NCBI GenBank assembly: GCA_921293015.1 | Contig: OV121093.1 | Span: 28,096,622-28,160,621 of the forward strand | Direction of reading: 5' to 3' | DNA length: 64,000 nucleotides | Source of the DNA: Phorcus lineatus | Lineage: Eukaryota > Mollusca > Gastropoda > Trochida > Trochidae | Part shown: piece after piece, positions 21,011-33,727 of the stretch | How positions within the stretch are numbered: position 1 is the stretch's first letter | How the letters are laid out: each line of letters begins with the position of its first letter | Program-made: the position numbers and the translations under genes | Notes under the pieces: generated by a model | The model's database searches: none | What the model was told of the DNA's origin: nothing | What the model saw: only the letters and a program-made list of their open reading frames with translations

Positions 21011-22997
21011 GGTTTAAATTGAAGTTGTATTTACGATTCGGGTTAAAACGAATCTTGCCAAAACATTTACAGACAGATGTGGATACTTTGTATCTGCTGT
21101 GAGAAGGGAAATCCTTCCCGACGTGCGATACTGATTACAATGCAGGGCTCTTCCCGCGCTTGTATAGCAGTATCGGACCGGGGTCAACACTTTCTTAAAA
21201 ACATATTTCATGAAATTGTTATAGATACACCTCAACTAAAATTTCCCAAATTGTGTATCTTGGTTGGTTAATAAGATGTGTATTTACCAGAGGTAGGCAG
21301 TTCAGATCAAAAACTTAAAGTCATAGAAACTTAATTATTTTACTATATCCTGATCAAAAACCAACTCAACAGAAGAAAGCTAACCGTTTTCCGCGAAATT
21401 CGTTGGGGAAATGTACTTTATTGCCCAGAAAGGTGTGTACTGTTAGTTGTTGTTTTGATCTCCCGACAGCAGCTAAGCCCCACCTATTTACTGGTTGACC
21501 CCTTTTCTGCATATTCAAATATGTGTGTCGGACACGAAGTGGCTAAGCTCCCTGAATATCTTAGGGACCAGTCGTTAAAAAGTGTTAAAATGTTTAACTT
21601 AAACAGTTGTAACGCAAAGCATTCTTAAAATATCAACTTTTGCAAAATATTTCAAGCACTTTATAGTGCAAACGAAAAGCTTTCCTTTCTTTTTCAAATA
21701 GCATCTGTATGCAATTAACTCAAGAATAAGCGTCAATTTATAGTATCAATTTTTCATTTAAAAATGTCATAGACTTAACCATGGCCTATTACAAAATTGC
21801 TCCCCGCACATCGATGTAACGCAGCTAAAAACAAAACTATACTAACTGTCTATATGCATTTTCAACTTCTTTCTGCAAAAATCTAGAAAAATTAAAGGTC
21901 TCATTGTTTGTGAACATTATGTGTATTTTTAGCTAATTTGTTTTACTATTTCATGCATATTTATTGAGGTATGTATATATGTATATGTATATGTATAGAT
22001 ACAGCAGACGGTCAAATTAATTCAGATGTTATTAACAAGGCTACTATCTATTTACTAAGTTTATCTTTCTTGAACTACTCTTTAGATTACAAAGACATCA
22101 CAGAAGAAAACCCCCAAATGTTTAATGCACTGTACTAAAACTATTGAACAAGTGATATTGATACGGCCAGTCCACATGAACTCAAAATTAAATGAAATAT
22201 TTTACAACGCCTCCCGTACTTTTATTATCAACTGACTTGCTGTGCTCTGTGAACAATCATTGGTCCCTATCCCATAATATTTATTGAAAGAAATTTAGAA
22301 ACATTATTAATGCTGTCGCTAGTTTGTGGTGGTGTTAATAGAACATATCATGATCATGTGACACACCATTTTCTAAAATATATTCCCCTAAAGTTTCCCT
22401 GACCCTCAATCCAATGTGTCACGTAATATTGTGTCATCGCTGTGTTCAGAACCAACAGCTGCGGTTCGATATTTATTTAGATGATTTAAAATGATAACCC
22501 AAAATGTATCCGGGCCTTTTCAAAAAGCGCACAGGGAAGCACATATCCACGTGTCGGAGAGTATTACATATCATTAGATGACGTCATCAAGATAAAGTTT
22601 TATCTGACAGTAGGAGATGCGCATTAGAACTCCGAACTACCTACTGAAATACCGGCACAACTTGTGTGAAAGTGTGTCATGTTAAATCATGAATGGGATA
22701 AGATCAACAAGTCAGGTTTTTAAAAACTAATAGATCACTGACAACTAATTTTTCAGGTGTTGATTAAAACTAAATTCTTGACATTTAATAACTATTAAAA
22801 ATGGTTGTAATAATATTGCATATGAAAACACTGATAATTGCAAAATTGAAAAATATATCATATTTGAAGTAGACAGTAGCAGTCATAATATAATACAAGT
22901 TACCCAAACTTATGTTAGGTAATTTACTTTTTATACAAGCGTAATAAGCCGATTTGTTTCACAAATACTACCTTCATTTGAAATCCTACATGCACAA
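21011..22997. other. Intergenic AT-rich DNA
   Basis: Only a short TATG microsatellite near 21,970-22,005. It contains the 3' flank of TRIM copy 2. No gene or larger repeat recognised. Confidence 0.5.
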
Positions 22998-24640
22998 CTA
23001 ACCAAATGTGTATTTGAGCAAACCCTTGAGGTACAATGTAACACACAGTTTATCTCCATCAAAACACAAACCAGTTGGACAATGTAAACCATCCTCTTCA
23101 GTCAGGATATCTTTAATAAACTGTCCTGACTGACTGAGATGAATCACTTTGTGTGTGTCATAGTCAGCTACCAGAATGTCTCCTGTACTGGTGGATGTCA
23201 TTCCCCATGGACCTATCAGTGCTCTGTCCCCAGTAGGCGTGTATATGAATACAATATCACCAGTCCGTGTCAGACAGATGACAGACTTCAGACCAAAGTC
23301 TGACACCAGGATAGTACCTTGTCTAGTTACATGTATGTAACGAGGATTAATTAAGCTCTTTCCTATGGCAGGAAGTGTTGTGAAGATCTTCAAGATGGTT
23401 CCCTTCATATCGATCAGATCCACAGAGGATGGATTACCAGAACCTGCCACCAGTGTTGACTGATCAAGAGTAGACAGACCACTGTACTTCTTACTTGTCT
23501 GTATTGTAGACAGGAGTTCCAGGTCAGGAGTCACAGCAACTGTGATGATACGTTTAGATCCAATAAGAGACACAGCTACCTTGCCTTCACTGATAACTGT
23601 AAAACACCAGGGATAACCAGACACTTTGAGTGCACTTGAACATGACTGTCCTCCTTTAGTGTAAAATGATTTCAGACGTTTTGAAGAATAATCAGTAAAA
23701 AGTGTAACTTTAGCTCCTGCCAATTTCATGACTAAACAATCTGTTACATGAAAATTATCACTCACATCAAGTTTAGCGTTGATAACTTCATCTAATACAT
23801 GTGCTGCTGTCAGGTCTGTATTATCAATCTGCTGAATGTTCAATTCCATCTTGTTAATCATCACATCCATCATTTCAATCTGTTTCTTCAGTTGAGCAAG
23901 GTCGTATATAAAGCTGATGTCAGCTACCTCTATTCTGTCCTTCCTCTGTGTCCCTGTGACGTCAGCTCCTGATCCAGACGACAGATACATCTCAAACAGC
24001 TGTGCCTCATCCTCCAACTCCAGGGCCTGCTGGATGGACTGAGACTGCTGCTGGTACAGCTGTAGATCCATTTGTTTTGTCTTCATCATCGACCTCAACT
24101 GCTCCTTGTCTTGTTCTGTTTGATCCTTCACATTCTTAATCAGCTGATCTTCCTTCTGTTTCAGTGCATCAATAGCTTCCTTTATAGCTTTCCTTATATC
24201 TGATTCAAGCTTGGACCTACCGGACGCTAAGGTTTTGGTTTGAGAATCTAGATCTTTGTTCTGGACACTTATCGAATCAATCTTACCAGCCAGATTTTGT
24301 TGGCTGTTTTGAAGTCTTGACTTGACCTCTGTCAGCTGTGCCTTGATTGTGACGACCTCTTTACATGCCCTATGCTCTATACTGCAGCAGACTGTACACA
24401 GGGGTTTGTTACAGTCTTTGCAGAAAAGATTAATTTTCTCCTCATGTTTACTGCATATGAAATTCTTTCTTCGGATAGGCGATGTTCCTGAATATTTTAC
24501 AACTTCATGTTTCTTTGAGTTGGGCATTATGCTGTGCAGTTTCAAACATCCATCACAAAACAGAGCTTCACATTCATAGCACCAGTGTTTTGCTGGAGTT
24601 TTCTTCCCTTCCTCTGTGCATACTGAACAATTGTCAAGTC
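22998..24640 (-). CDS. TRIM copy 2, exon 2: B-boxes, coiled coil and NHL-like propeller
   Basis: The exon starts after a TTTTCAG acceptor (AG at 24,642-24,641) and joins exon 1 in phase 1 at Gly95, giving a 641-residue protein. The open frame continues upstream of the first in-frame ATG, so that ATG is not the start. B-box 1 carries C99, C102, C115, C118, C123 and C126. B-box 2 follows (CSKHE, CKDC, CTVCC). A long coiled coil spans about residues 190-330, with the stretch QLYQQQSQSIQQALELEDEA shared by copy 3. Residues ~375-641 form an NHL-like propeller with repeated blocks such as PRYIHVTRQGTILVSD and STGDILVADYDTHKVIHLS. Expected role: cytosolic ubiquitin ligase with the propeller as substrate- or ligand-binding end, like TRIM2/3/56/71-type proteins. 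The exact orthologue cannot be named. Confidence 0.9.
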
Positions 24641-24877
24641 CTGAAAACCAAGTAAATAACTCAATTGATAGAACATAATTGACATGACAATATTACATTA
24701 TGTTGAAACTGTCAATGTGTTTACACATTGGCGGCATCTGTGTATAATTATAAATGAGTATCAAAATATTGACTATCCCATAAATAGTAATTTATTCAAA
24801 TCATTCACAACTGACTTTCACTGAAGGCAAATTAGGAGTAACACATTTTCCATAAAGAAGGTTTATTCTATGGCTAC

Positions 24878-25160
24878 CTTGTTCAATTGAGTCCATAAGT
24901 CCAGTTAGAAGTAGTGATGGTTTTAGCTGGCCGGCCCACTCTTCCACAGGTCTGTGAGGGTGAGGCACTGGGGTCTCTTGTCTACACGTAGGACAGGGGA
25001 TGATTTTGTTCCTCACAGCTTCTGCTTTAGTTTGCAGGTATTTTCGCAGACAGTTCTCACAGAAGGAATGTTGACATGTAAGGGTTACTGGTCGCTGATA
25101 CACTTCCATACACACACTACAAGTCAGGAAGTCTTCCTGAAGCCTGCCTGCTGTCGCCAT
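24878..25160 (-). CDS. TRIM copy 2, exon 1: RING finger
   Basis: The 283-nt coding exon runs from the ATG at 25,160 to a CAAG|GTAGCC donor (GT at 24,877-24,876), ending in phase 1. The C3HC4 ring residues are C14, C17, C29, H31, C34, C37, C56 and C59, with the typical P after the sixth and seventh cysteine region (PCPTC). The 237-nt intron to exon 2 is short and has good consensus ends. An acceptor (AG at 25,176-25,175) lies 14 nt upstream of the ATG, so transcription should start in a distant non-coding exon. This exon provides E2 binding and ubiquitin-ligase activity. Confidence 0.9.
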
Positions 25161-25174
25161 TTGGGATTGTAGGT

Positions 25175-28100
25175 CTGTAAAATAATAAGAATGTGTGACA
25201 CATGATATATGTCACATTTCATTGATTATTTGTGGCGTCATCATTTTCTAATCAGTGAGCTAATTGTCATTAAACGAATTACAAAAACATAATTAAAGGA
25301 TGGTTTTAGCATATCATAATACCTGAAGGTGGTTCCTATCCGGGTTATAAATTGTGGACATTGGAATATATGATACCAGAAAACAGGTGGCGTTCTCTTT
25401 ACCATTTGAACAAAAACCTGGTCATTAAACTCCCCCTAAAGATATTCGGAACTACAAAACCCGCAAATATTTTATTGCATCGCATTGACTAGACTCAATA
25501 GGTTTATTATAATGATAGCTAAACCCTGCTTAGAGCTGAACAACTGAACAAAGCGCTTCTTAAATATTATTTGAGTTAAGTTTTTAGCTATCTGGCAAAG
25601 TACTCAATAGAATACACAAATGAAATGAAATATCATGAACTGAATTCGTCAATTAAATTATAATATTTACTTATTTTATGAAGTCTAAGAAGTATATTTT
25701 TACCAAACCATGTAAGCGAAATATTAATTGTTTTTATTCCTTGAAACTGTTTGCTTTCTAAGATTGTATGAAATGTATTTTCCAAACTTTCCAAAACACC
25801 TCTGAGTAAAGTGTCTTGTCATTTTTGGAAGCTTAACTTTTTATGTAATTCAAAAATAGCAATATGCCCAGAAATAGCTTTGTTGTTTATATCTTGGGTT
25901 CACTCTGACAATATGTTAAGATTGTAAACGATATCGACAAATATCAAGTTTCTAATCATGGATACAATGAGCACTAAAACTAAACTAGTAAAAAGCTATA
26001 AAGTGTCGTTAACATTTTAATCTATTAAAAATCAAACCCTCATTTTGATCGAAAACGCATCTGATCTGATATCAAATGTAGATTAGTTGACAATTAGCAT
26101 GCAAGCGTTGATGTTAACTGTAATTCTATTGACTGTCATATCTCAAACATAGTTTTTGTGCGAAGAAACTATTATCGGAATGATTGACACAGAACATGCT
26201 TTGCACAAGTTACGTATACATTTCCTCGCGATGCTCATATATACAGAAATCGCCTTACACTACATAGTTGTCATTTCATCTTCATGTTAATACATTTTTC
26301 AATTTTGCAACTTTTTACAATTTTTATGCATTATGAAACGTGCACTAAAAACTAGGAAAAAATATTTAAAAAATCAAGTTCTTTTGTAAAATACTTGCTT
26401 CACATTTGATAAAAGACGTATGTAACAGTTGTACAAATGCCAATATTAAACGTATTTACTTCAGATTCACATTGAGTGCAGAAATTATCTTGTTTGAACT
26501 ACGGATTATTTCATACAGTTTTTGGCGTCACAGCATTGTATTATCAGAGAGGTTATTTTCTAGTCAGTACTGATCTCTTACTGTGCGAGGAAAGAGATGT
26601 TTTTGGTGTTTTGATTTTGTGATACAAGGCAGAGAAAGTTTTAAAAGGATACGTACCGTACAACAAGAAACATCAGTAAAATAACTAATGACTAACGACA
26701 AAAATATGACATATAATGTAATGGATAATACACAAAGTGTGTAATTGGTCGTTGGTGAGACTTCAGTACAAAATCACGATTAATTAAACTTTTGCTTCTC
26801 ACCTTCACAAAGCTGAACCTGTTATCCGCCCCTCAGATATCTTTCACATGATGATGATGCTAACTTCATATAATGGCAGCTGTACACTGTTGTGTTTATC
26901 ATCCAGGTCAACTTGCCTCTGTTATCACATGTTATCTGTGCGGTGTCTATCGAGATGCATTTAAACAAGGTGTAAAAGGTGGTTATATGCATTGGAATTG
27001 ATTTTGTATACATTTCAATAGATAAACAATTTTGGCTAAAACCAACGTATTTATTTAACTTTTGCAAAGTCAACAAACGAAAAACTCAAATCTGATTTTT
27101 TTTCTTAGACGTCAGATATAACTTTCCATCATAGTAAATTTGCATTCGTGATTATAATTTTAGTTACAAAAAGGTTATATTATCTGAAGTAAAAAAAGTA
27201 ATAAATTCTCAAATTCAAGGATCCCGACTGTTAAAATCAAACCCGAGCATGGACAGGAACATTTAAACTCACACTGGTAAATGTTCAAACTATATATATA
27301 TTTATATATATAAGATAATGACCTAGTCTGACGGGTTTGAACGAAAACTACATTAGTTATGGCCCCTTATTTCATCGTCTCCACAATTAACACTGCTCTT
27401 GTCTTGAAGAGTAAAGCAATTATTATTTGAGTGTTGAATAGATACAGTTGAGAGGTACAGTTATTATTATGTCTGTCTGTTAGCTCTTTGTAGCCAAGGT
27501 GTTAGTGGGAATTAGTCCATGATACAGGAGGGATACGGTTTTTATTCTGCCTGTCTGTCGGGTTCTTGTAACCAAGGTATAAGTGGGACACAATTCATGA
27601 TTGCAAAAGCTCTTTACTATTTCTCTCTGTTCGACTGTCAGTCTACATGTAACACTTATCTATCATTGTTCACCATTTCTGTTTCAATATACGTGAGGCG
27701 AAGTTATCACTAGGTTTAATGTGCAGTAGGTTATCAGTCAGCATTTATCACGTCATGTAGTGAAAGGTCAACTTGACATTGGCAACCTACCAGCAGTGTC
27801 TACCTACTTTTGAAATAATAAGTTTTGAATAAATATTTATATTCTTATAACTTCGCCTCCCTATCAACATTGTAATGTATTAAGACTTATATAATTCCGT
27901 GTTATCAATCTGACCAAATTGGCCTCCACTCATCTATATTGCTATATTGCTATTTGTAAATATCTTATCACATTGAATCCCAATTTTTTCATACTGATCT
28001 TGAAACTGGTAATACTGTTCAGTGTTTCATCTATGAGAGAATTCAGTGTGTGTCTTGTCTGACAATGTTTTTACATTCCGTTTAGACAAATCAGAGAAAA

Positions 28101-28700
28101 AGGTGTAACTGTGATAGTGATATGCATTTTAAGGCCATTAACAGTCGTATTTCGTTATTTTTAGACAAAAATCTTTAAACTTAGATAAGTGTTTGATATC
28201 AATTCAATCTCCTAACTGTAGATTCAACATATTGATAATATTTTATTTTTATCACATTCAAAATACTTTCAACAAATACTTTTGTTCATCTTATACATCG
28301 CCTTAATTAGAAGTAGTCATTGTAGATTCATATCTTGCTGTACTTTGATGGTATATCTTTAAATGCAGTTTTTATTAACTTGTGCATTCTGAAGTCGGTA
28401 ACAGTAACACTTACATTAAACAAATATTGGACGAAAATGTCCTGCATAAAACTTCAAATTTCATTCCCTGTTTTTTTCATTAATCGATTTTAAAAATTTT
28501 GGTAACGATGTGTATAAAATATGTCGAAAGAAAACAATCTAAAAATTGTATTTTAGCTGTCACGTAGACGAAAAATAAATCCGTGTTAAAAGCTAGCATA
28601 GCTAAACCGAGCCTTTTTCTTATATGTATCTACATAACTATATAATAATGCATATATGTAACGTGTGTGTGTAAGTTTCGTAGTTGTGTCAATGGAATCA
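25175..28700. other. TRIM copy 2 upstream intron and intergenic DNA
   Basis: On the minus strand a strong donor (GTGAAG|GTGAGAAG) ends at 26,803. It could close a non-coding first exon of TRIM copy 2, giving an intron of about 1.6 kb, similar in size to that of copies 1 and 3. A 75-bp tandem duplication lies at 27,455-27,603, and a TA-rich run at 27,290-27,315. No other gene recognised. Confidence 0.45.
27455..27603 (+). repeat. Two-copy direct repeat (about 75 bp)
   Basis: Both units contain a run like 'attatgtctgtctgt', then 'cttgtaaccaaggt', then 'agtggga', then 'catgat'. The copies are clearly diverged. Confidence 0.6.
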
Positions 28701-28739
28701 TTTTGTAATTATTTCATTCCGCAGTGTGGTTCTTTAAAT

Positions 28740-28830
28740 GCTTGTGTAGAGTGAATCAGAGTTTGAGAGCTCACATCAGCGCTTATGATTGCGAGATATA
28801 AACCGAAGCCTATCCGGGCACGTGACATGA
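28740..28830 (+). repeat. Degenerate copy of the gene A/B flank block
   Basis: Reads gctcacatcagcgcttatga, then ttgcgag, then accgaagcctatcc. This follows the order of the clearer copies at 12,125, 29,735 and 54,985. It lies only about 0.9 kb before the gene B copy. Confidence 0.45.
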
Positions 28831-29659
28831 GTCACAACAAGCGGGTGCAGTTGGTGTTATAACACGGACCTCATGATACCAAAGACAATCTGAGTTTTCT
28901 GACCCTGTGCGTCACATGATTAATGCTCCAAATGAGTTTCTGAAGATCTCATTTTTTATAGTTTGTGGTCACTATTTAGTTGTTTAGTTATTTCTTTAGG
29001 GTTTGAACACGTTTAAACGACTTTAAACAAGTGTAGTGACGTTTTGCCATTTTAGGTCTCATTTTGAAAATGCCTGACCAGCTTCTAACTTTCCCATTAA
29101 TCTTTATCAAACAGAATTGGTTGTTTAACAGTTTGTAGAACAGTAAAATAAAGAGAAAATTTGGCCCTGACAAATAAACCGCAAATACCATAACATAAAA
29201 TAAATATCATTGAAAAAGAGCAAATCAAAATTGTATGATTAAGACCGAGATTGGATCCAGTTGAGATTTAACTAGCATATAGACTTGGTTATGGAAGATA
29301 GTTAATGTCTGAGCATTATGAAAAACATGAAAGAAATAATATCAGTTTTGCTCAGTCAAATTCGGCATAGGAGTTATCTGCAGTGTGTTCTGTAATACAA
29401 AATTCAAATATGTTCACTAAGCTCAAGCTCCCAGTAAAACAAGTTTGAAAGGTTCTACAGAATACACTGCTTTAAATGTTTGTAAATGAGTTATTGTTAA
29501 GTGCCGATATGTCAAAAGTTCAGACTGAGTCGGCATGTGCTTTAAACATTCACTTGGTTTTAACTCAGGGAATAACTTTGTAATGACACACACACTTACA
29601 TACATGATTCTTTTGTTTCAATTAAAATCTTTTGGTTATGATTTGTTAATGATTTGTAC

Positions 29660-32010
29660 ATGTATAATAAAATCTATATGGGAGTGTGCTGAACGCCTGT
29701 GTGTATCTTTAACTCAGTATCAACGAACTATATTTTGAACTCACAGCAGCGCATGTGAATGCGAGTCGGACCGAATCCTACCTAAACAAACAAATTACAT
29801 GAGCCCCCACACACGGGTGTCTGACTGTGTTATCACTGACTGTATCACGTTCAGTCGTGTACTGCAATGCATAAGTGAGCATTATATTTCCACTTTCAAC
29901 TTGACTTATTTTACAAGGACAGTCATGTACAGACTGCATGCAGTTGGCGAGTATAGAGGTTATATTAATGTTCAATTGACTTTGAAATCATGTTCTATGT
30001 CGAGATAGGATAGTATCACATAGGTTCGAATTGCTTACATAATTCAAAGATAAAAATTACATTACGAAAAAGGGTGGTTATCATTAAACAGCACAGTCTA
30101 AGTTTAACATATATAAAGAGTACCTATAAGTATTATCATGAAATCTGGCACTGCCTTAATAATTCAATTTTATCCATTAATACTGAAAAATTAATAACAA
30201 TAATGAGTCTTTAATTCGTAGCAGTGGTATTCATAAACTTCAGATGTGAAGCGTTTTATGTCGGCACTTCAAATGCAATGGAGTCAACATTCCAATCACA
30301 TATCATAGCTATAGCACGTGGATTCCATCATCGTCAACATCTAAATTTGTTAGCATCTTATAAGTCCTCGAAATGTTTTGTTGTGTCAGTGTGAGTGACA
30401 AGGCTGATATCAACATGTTTCTATTTTCAACACTGTTCCTCGTGCTCCACAATTTCATGATGAATTGACACTTTGCACCGATTGACCCGCCCGCCTCGTC
30501 AGTGACTTTGGCTCGTGTTGATTCTGCACGTGTTGCATGCTTTTCACGTGCAACTGGAAGCTTTTTTTATTTCTTAGGCAACTGAAATAGCAGGCACAGT
30601 TGACGTTTCTATAAAATTCGGAATATGAATTATAGAAAACAAAGTATTTGTAGTTGTCTTTCAAAAGCATGATTTTGAGAATAAATATAAATGTTTCCAA
30701 TTACAAGACGTCATTGACATAATTCACTAAGATGTGTTGTCTAAATGCAGAGCTGGTAGCAATCCTCCACTGCTAAGGTTATTTTTGTGTGTATATTCTT
30801 ATGTTCATGACTTAGATGACAGAGTAAAAAATACGATCATCTTTGCTTTATTACACGTGACATGTTGTACATATATTTCGTGCTTCAGCTACGGATTACA
30901 AATAAAGAGGCATCCGACATCCATTCTTCACTAAACTCTCTGGTTTTTCGACTTCTTTTATAGAACTACTTTACCTGGACAAATGATCAATACAATGAAA
31001 AGATTTGGTAACTATATGGTAACTAGTTAGAGTCACATTGCCACATCCTTTTAAATGATTACAAAGATTGCACTTTGAAGGCAATTTAATGGCAACTGGA
31101 AATTACTTATTTAAAGACATTACTTTAAAATCTCACATAAATTTTGAAATATATCAGTGACGAAAAGTGAAAACAGTTAAAGGGACAGTGAAAACGCGAA
31201 ACAAAAAACTGTTTTTAAAACAAACGTAATGTAGGATACCTCACATTCCATTATTACCTTTTAGTTTCGCAGATTGCATTGATATAAAAAAGGTATTTTA
31301 CCAATTGCATTGATAATTGCTACGGTTATCTGAAAGTGGATTTTTCATCCTGATATATAAAACAAAAGACAAACGTCTGAAATCTTTTATACAGACCTAT
31401 CAGTTTATCTTAAATATATATTAAATATTTGGTGACCATGAGTCCTAATTGAATGAAGCCTGATAAGCCACAGAACCAATAACGCTATTCAAATTGTATT
31501 CGAATTGTATTCGACTCTGAATTCGCTTGACTCTGATTTAAGTTAAACTTGATTATATCACATGTTTTCTTTTGGGTGTATTTTACTGCGTAATAATCTG
31601 GAAATAATTTGCACAATCTCATTAGTTGAATGTGACATCTTTTTAAAAAAATTGCAATTCAGAAATATAGACATGAAGAAAAATCTATTCAGGTTATTAA
31701 GTCAGAAAATCAAATACCTTGTTTTTGTTCACAAAAATTATTATCAGATTGAAAACGATATCCTCTTTGGTTAGAAATATCAACAAAAATGACATGACTA
31801 CTTGCATAATACATTATGTCAGTAAGGTAAACATATCTAGATATACAAGGTCGAGTCAACAACACCTGAACCAATGTGATGATTGGATACTTGCCAACTT
31901 CACACAGTGTGTACATGTCTGTCCCTGTATATAAGTCAAGGTTGTTTTGTGAACATTGCACTTGTCTGCTGAACGAGATAAAGTAAACAGCTCGGCGTTA
32001 GTGTTTCATA
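29660..32010 (+). repeat. Duplicated 5' flank of secreted gene B
   Basis: Collinear with 12,060-14,345 upstream of gene A. It has the cgcatgtgaatgcgag block at 29,750, the paired CACGTG element at 30,466-30,560 and a shared stretch 'agagtaaaaaatacgatcat' at about 30,820. No protein gene lies within it. Confidence 0.8.
30466..30560 (+). repeat. Paired-CACGTG element upstream of gene B
   Basis: Best-preserved copy: TGCACGTG at 30,525 and TCACGTGCA at about 30,544 form near-perfect inverted arms with two CACGTG hexamers. It sits about 1.5 kb before the gene B start codon, as its partner does before gene A. Confidence 0.7.
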
Positions 32011-32014
32011 CACC
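31927..32014 (+). promoter_or_regulatory. Core promoter and 5' UTR of gene B
   Basis: GTATATAAG at 31,927-31,935 is a good TATA box. About 25 bases on comes gaacattgcact, then a leader almost identical to gene A up to ACCATGG. Confidence 0.7.
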
Positions 32015-33607
32015 ATGGAGTTTTACATGTTATTATCTGCGTGGATCATTGTTTCCCTTCTGTCTGGTGTCAAGGGTAATGATGACATGGAACAGCTTAA
32101 TGACAGAATGGATATTATCGAAAGTACAACTGATATTCTGTCAGAAAGATTTGATGCATTTGAAAACAAGATGTTGACTGATAAAGCTGATATCAGGAAC
32201 AAACAGGAAAAAAACATTCTCAAAATCAAGACAGACATAAAGAAGAATATCCGGCGATACATCACTGAGTCCTTGTCCGATATACTGAGAGATGAGTCTG
32301 TAGAAGAACTGATTCAGTCTCAGGTTCTCTCCGAGGTGGGGCATCTAAAACGTGCCAACCATCAGATGAGGAGAGAACTTCATCAGATGAGGACATCCCT
32401 TGTACGGGTTGAAGAGGACAACAGGGTGTATCGAGATGGTCTCAAGAGAGGTGAGAGACAAAACACTAATCTGATGTCTTGTTCTAAGCTTCTGGTTAAA
32501 TCTGAACTGTTTACAGCTCAGCTAGCAGATCGTGATCGACAAATCAGGGAACTTAATCAGAAGCTTTTAGAAAAAAACGATTCGTGTGAACCATCACCTA
32601 GAGTTATAACTAAAGAAATAAATTCACATCTTGATTTGTCTACATTTCTAAAATCCGAAATTTTGACAAATAAGCTTGCAAAGCATGAACGTCAAATAAA
32701 TGAACTCAATGAAACTCTGAAAGAACAAAGTGATTCATGCATATCAAGGAATTCTACATACAATAAGGAAACTGATTCGGCGTTAAATACAAGACAAACA
32801 ACTGTGTCTACTGCTGCTGTACCTAGAGCTATCACAACATCTAAACCAAGCACTGAGAGAAGTCGGATCCAACCAACGGGTTTGTCAGTTCACCTTCAGA
32901 TGCGACAGTTCAAAATCATCACAAACTCGTTAAAGATATATCCTCATATTTCCTATAAGTCTTATCAATGTGCACTATATGTTTCCAAAATAAACTCTTT
33001 GTTGATTAGTCTTTATAACCACAACAGGATCATCATTTCAGAACTGAATACTTCAAAAACTGAAACAATAAAACGCAATGTTAGAACATTACGAATGGCA
33101 GCTGATGAAGAAAGGGGAATTGTTTTCCTCACAACATTTAAAACAGTCAGTAGGATGACTTTGCGTGGTAAAACCTTTACTACCTTAGTCAAAGTATCAA
33201 GTAGTCCTAATGCTATAGGTATATATCCAAAAATAAAGACAATATATGTTTCTGCTTCTGATGAACTGTTTAAAGTATTCTATGATGGAACTGGATTTAT
33301 ATCAATTGACAGTGGTAATTACATGTACGGAGTAACTCTGGACATCACCAAGGGTGTCCTGTATTACAGCAAGGGTACGAAGTTGATGAAAATGTCCATG
33401 GCTTCAGAGATTACTAGTGAAGTGACAAAGTTAAACCATACTTTTGGTGATCTGATTTTCTACCAAAATAACGTGTATTACACTACCTTGAGTCAATTCC
33501 CCAGTGTATTAGGTGTAATAAATGTAGGACATAACGGTATGTCTAGAACACTTCAAACACTGCATATGACATATGTGTCCTTCTTTTCTATATGTTTGAT
33601 TCCATAA
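32015..33607 (+). CDS. Secreted coiled-coil protein with predicted C-terminal beta-propeller (paralogue B)
   Basis: Single-exon gene of 530 residues, paralogous to gene A along its whole length. A signal peptide (core AWIIVSLLS, probable cleavage after VKG at residue 21) is followed by a heptad-rich region to about residue 250, a Thr/Ser-rich linker to about 288, and a predicted propeller to the end (SICLIP in both proteins). The coil segment ESLSDIL through RVYRDGL is nearly identical to A, while the first 60 residues after the signal peptide and the propeller loops differ much more. Two cysteine sites in the coil (NDSCEP and SDSCIS) match those of A. Predicted extracellular oligomer; ligand unknown. 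The frame is intact and the promoter is conserved, so it is probably expressed. Confidence 0.85.
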   Translation: MEFYMLLSAWIIVSLLSGVKGNDDMEQLNDRMDIIESTTDILSERFDAFENKMLTDKADIRNKQEKNILKIKTDIKKNIRRYITESLSDILRDESVEELIQSQVLSEVGHLKRANHQMRRELHQMRTSLVRVEEDNRVYRDGLKRGERQNTNLMSCSKLLVKSELFTAQLADRDRQIRELNQKLLEKNDSCEPSPRVITKEINSHLDLSTFLKSEILTNKLAKHERQINELNETLKEQSDSCISRNSTYNKETDSALNTRQTTVSTAAVPRAITTSKPSTERSRIQPTGLSVHLQMRQFKIITNSLKIYPHISYKSYQCALYVSKINSLLISLYNHNRIIISELNTSKTETIKRNVRTLRMAADEERGIVFLTTFKTVSRMTLRGKTFTTLVKVSSSPNAIGIYPKIKTIYVSASDELFKVFYDGTGFISIDSGNYMYGVTLDITKGVLYYSKGTKLMKMSMASEITSEVTKLNHTFGDLIFYQNNVYYTTLSQFPSVLGVINVGHNGMSRTLQTLHMTYVSFFSICLIP

Positions 33608-33721
33608 CTCTACTCAATATGGTTGAATATAGAAGTCTGATGTTCTCTTAATATCATCATATTACTGTTGGTCATTAAAATTACCAAAACTTAATCTATT
33701 AAATAATGAAGAACTGCATGA

Positions 33722-33727
33722 AATAAA
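33722..33727 (+). terminator. Polyadenylation signal candidate of gene B
   Basis: AATAAA about 115 bases after the stop codon, at a distance similar to the gene A signal. Confidence 0.5.
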
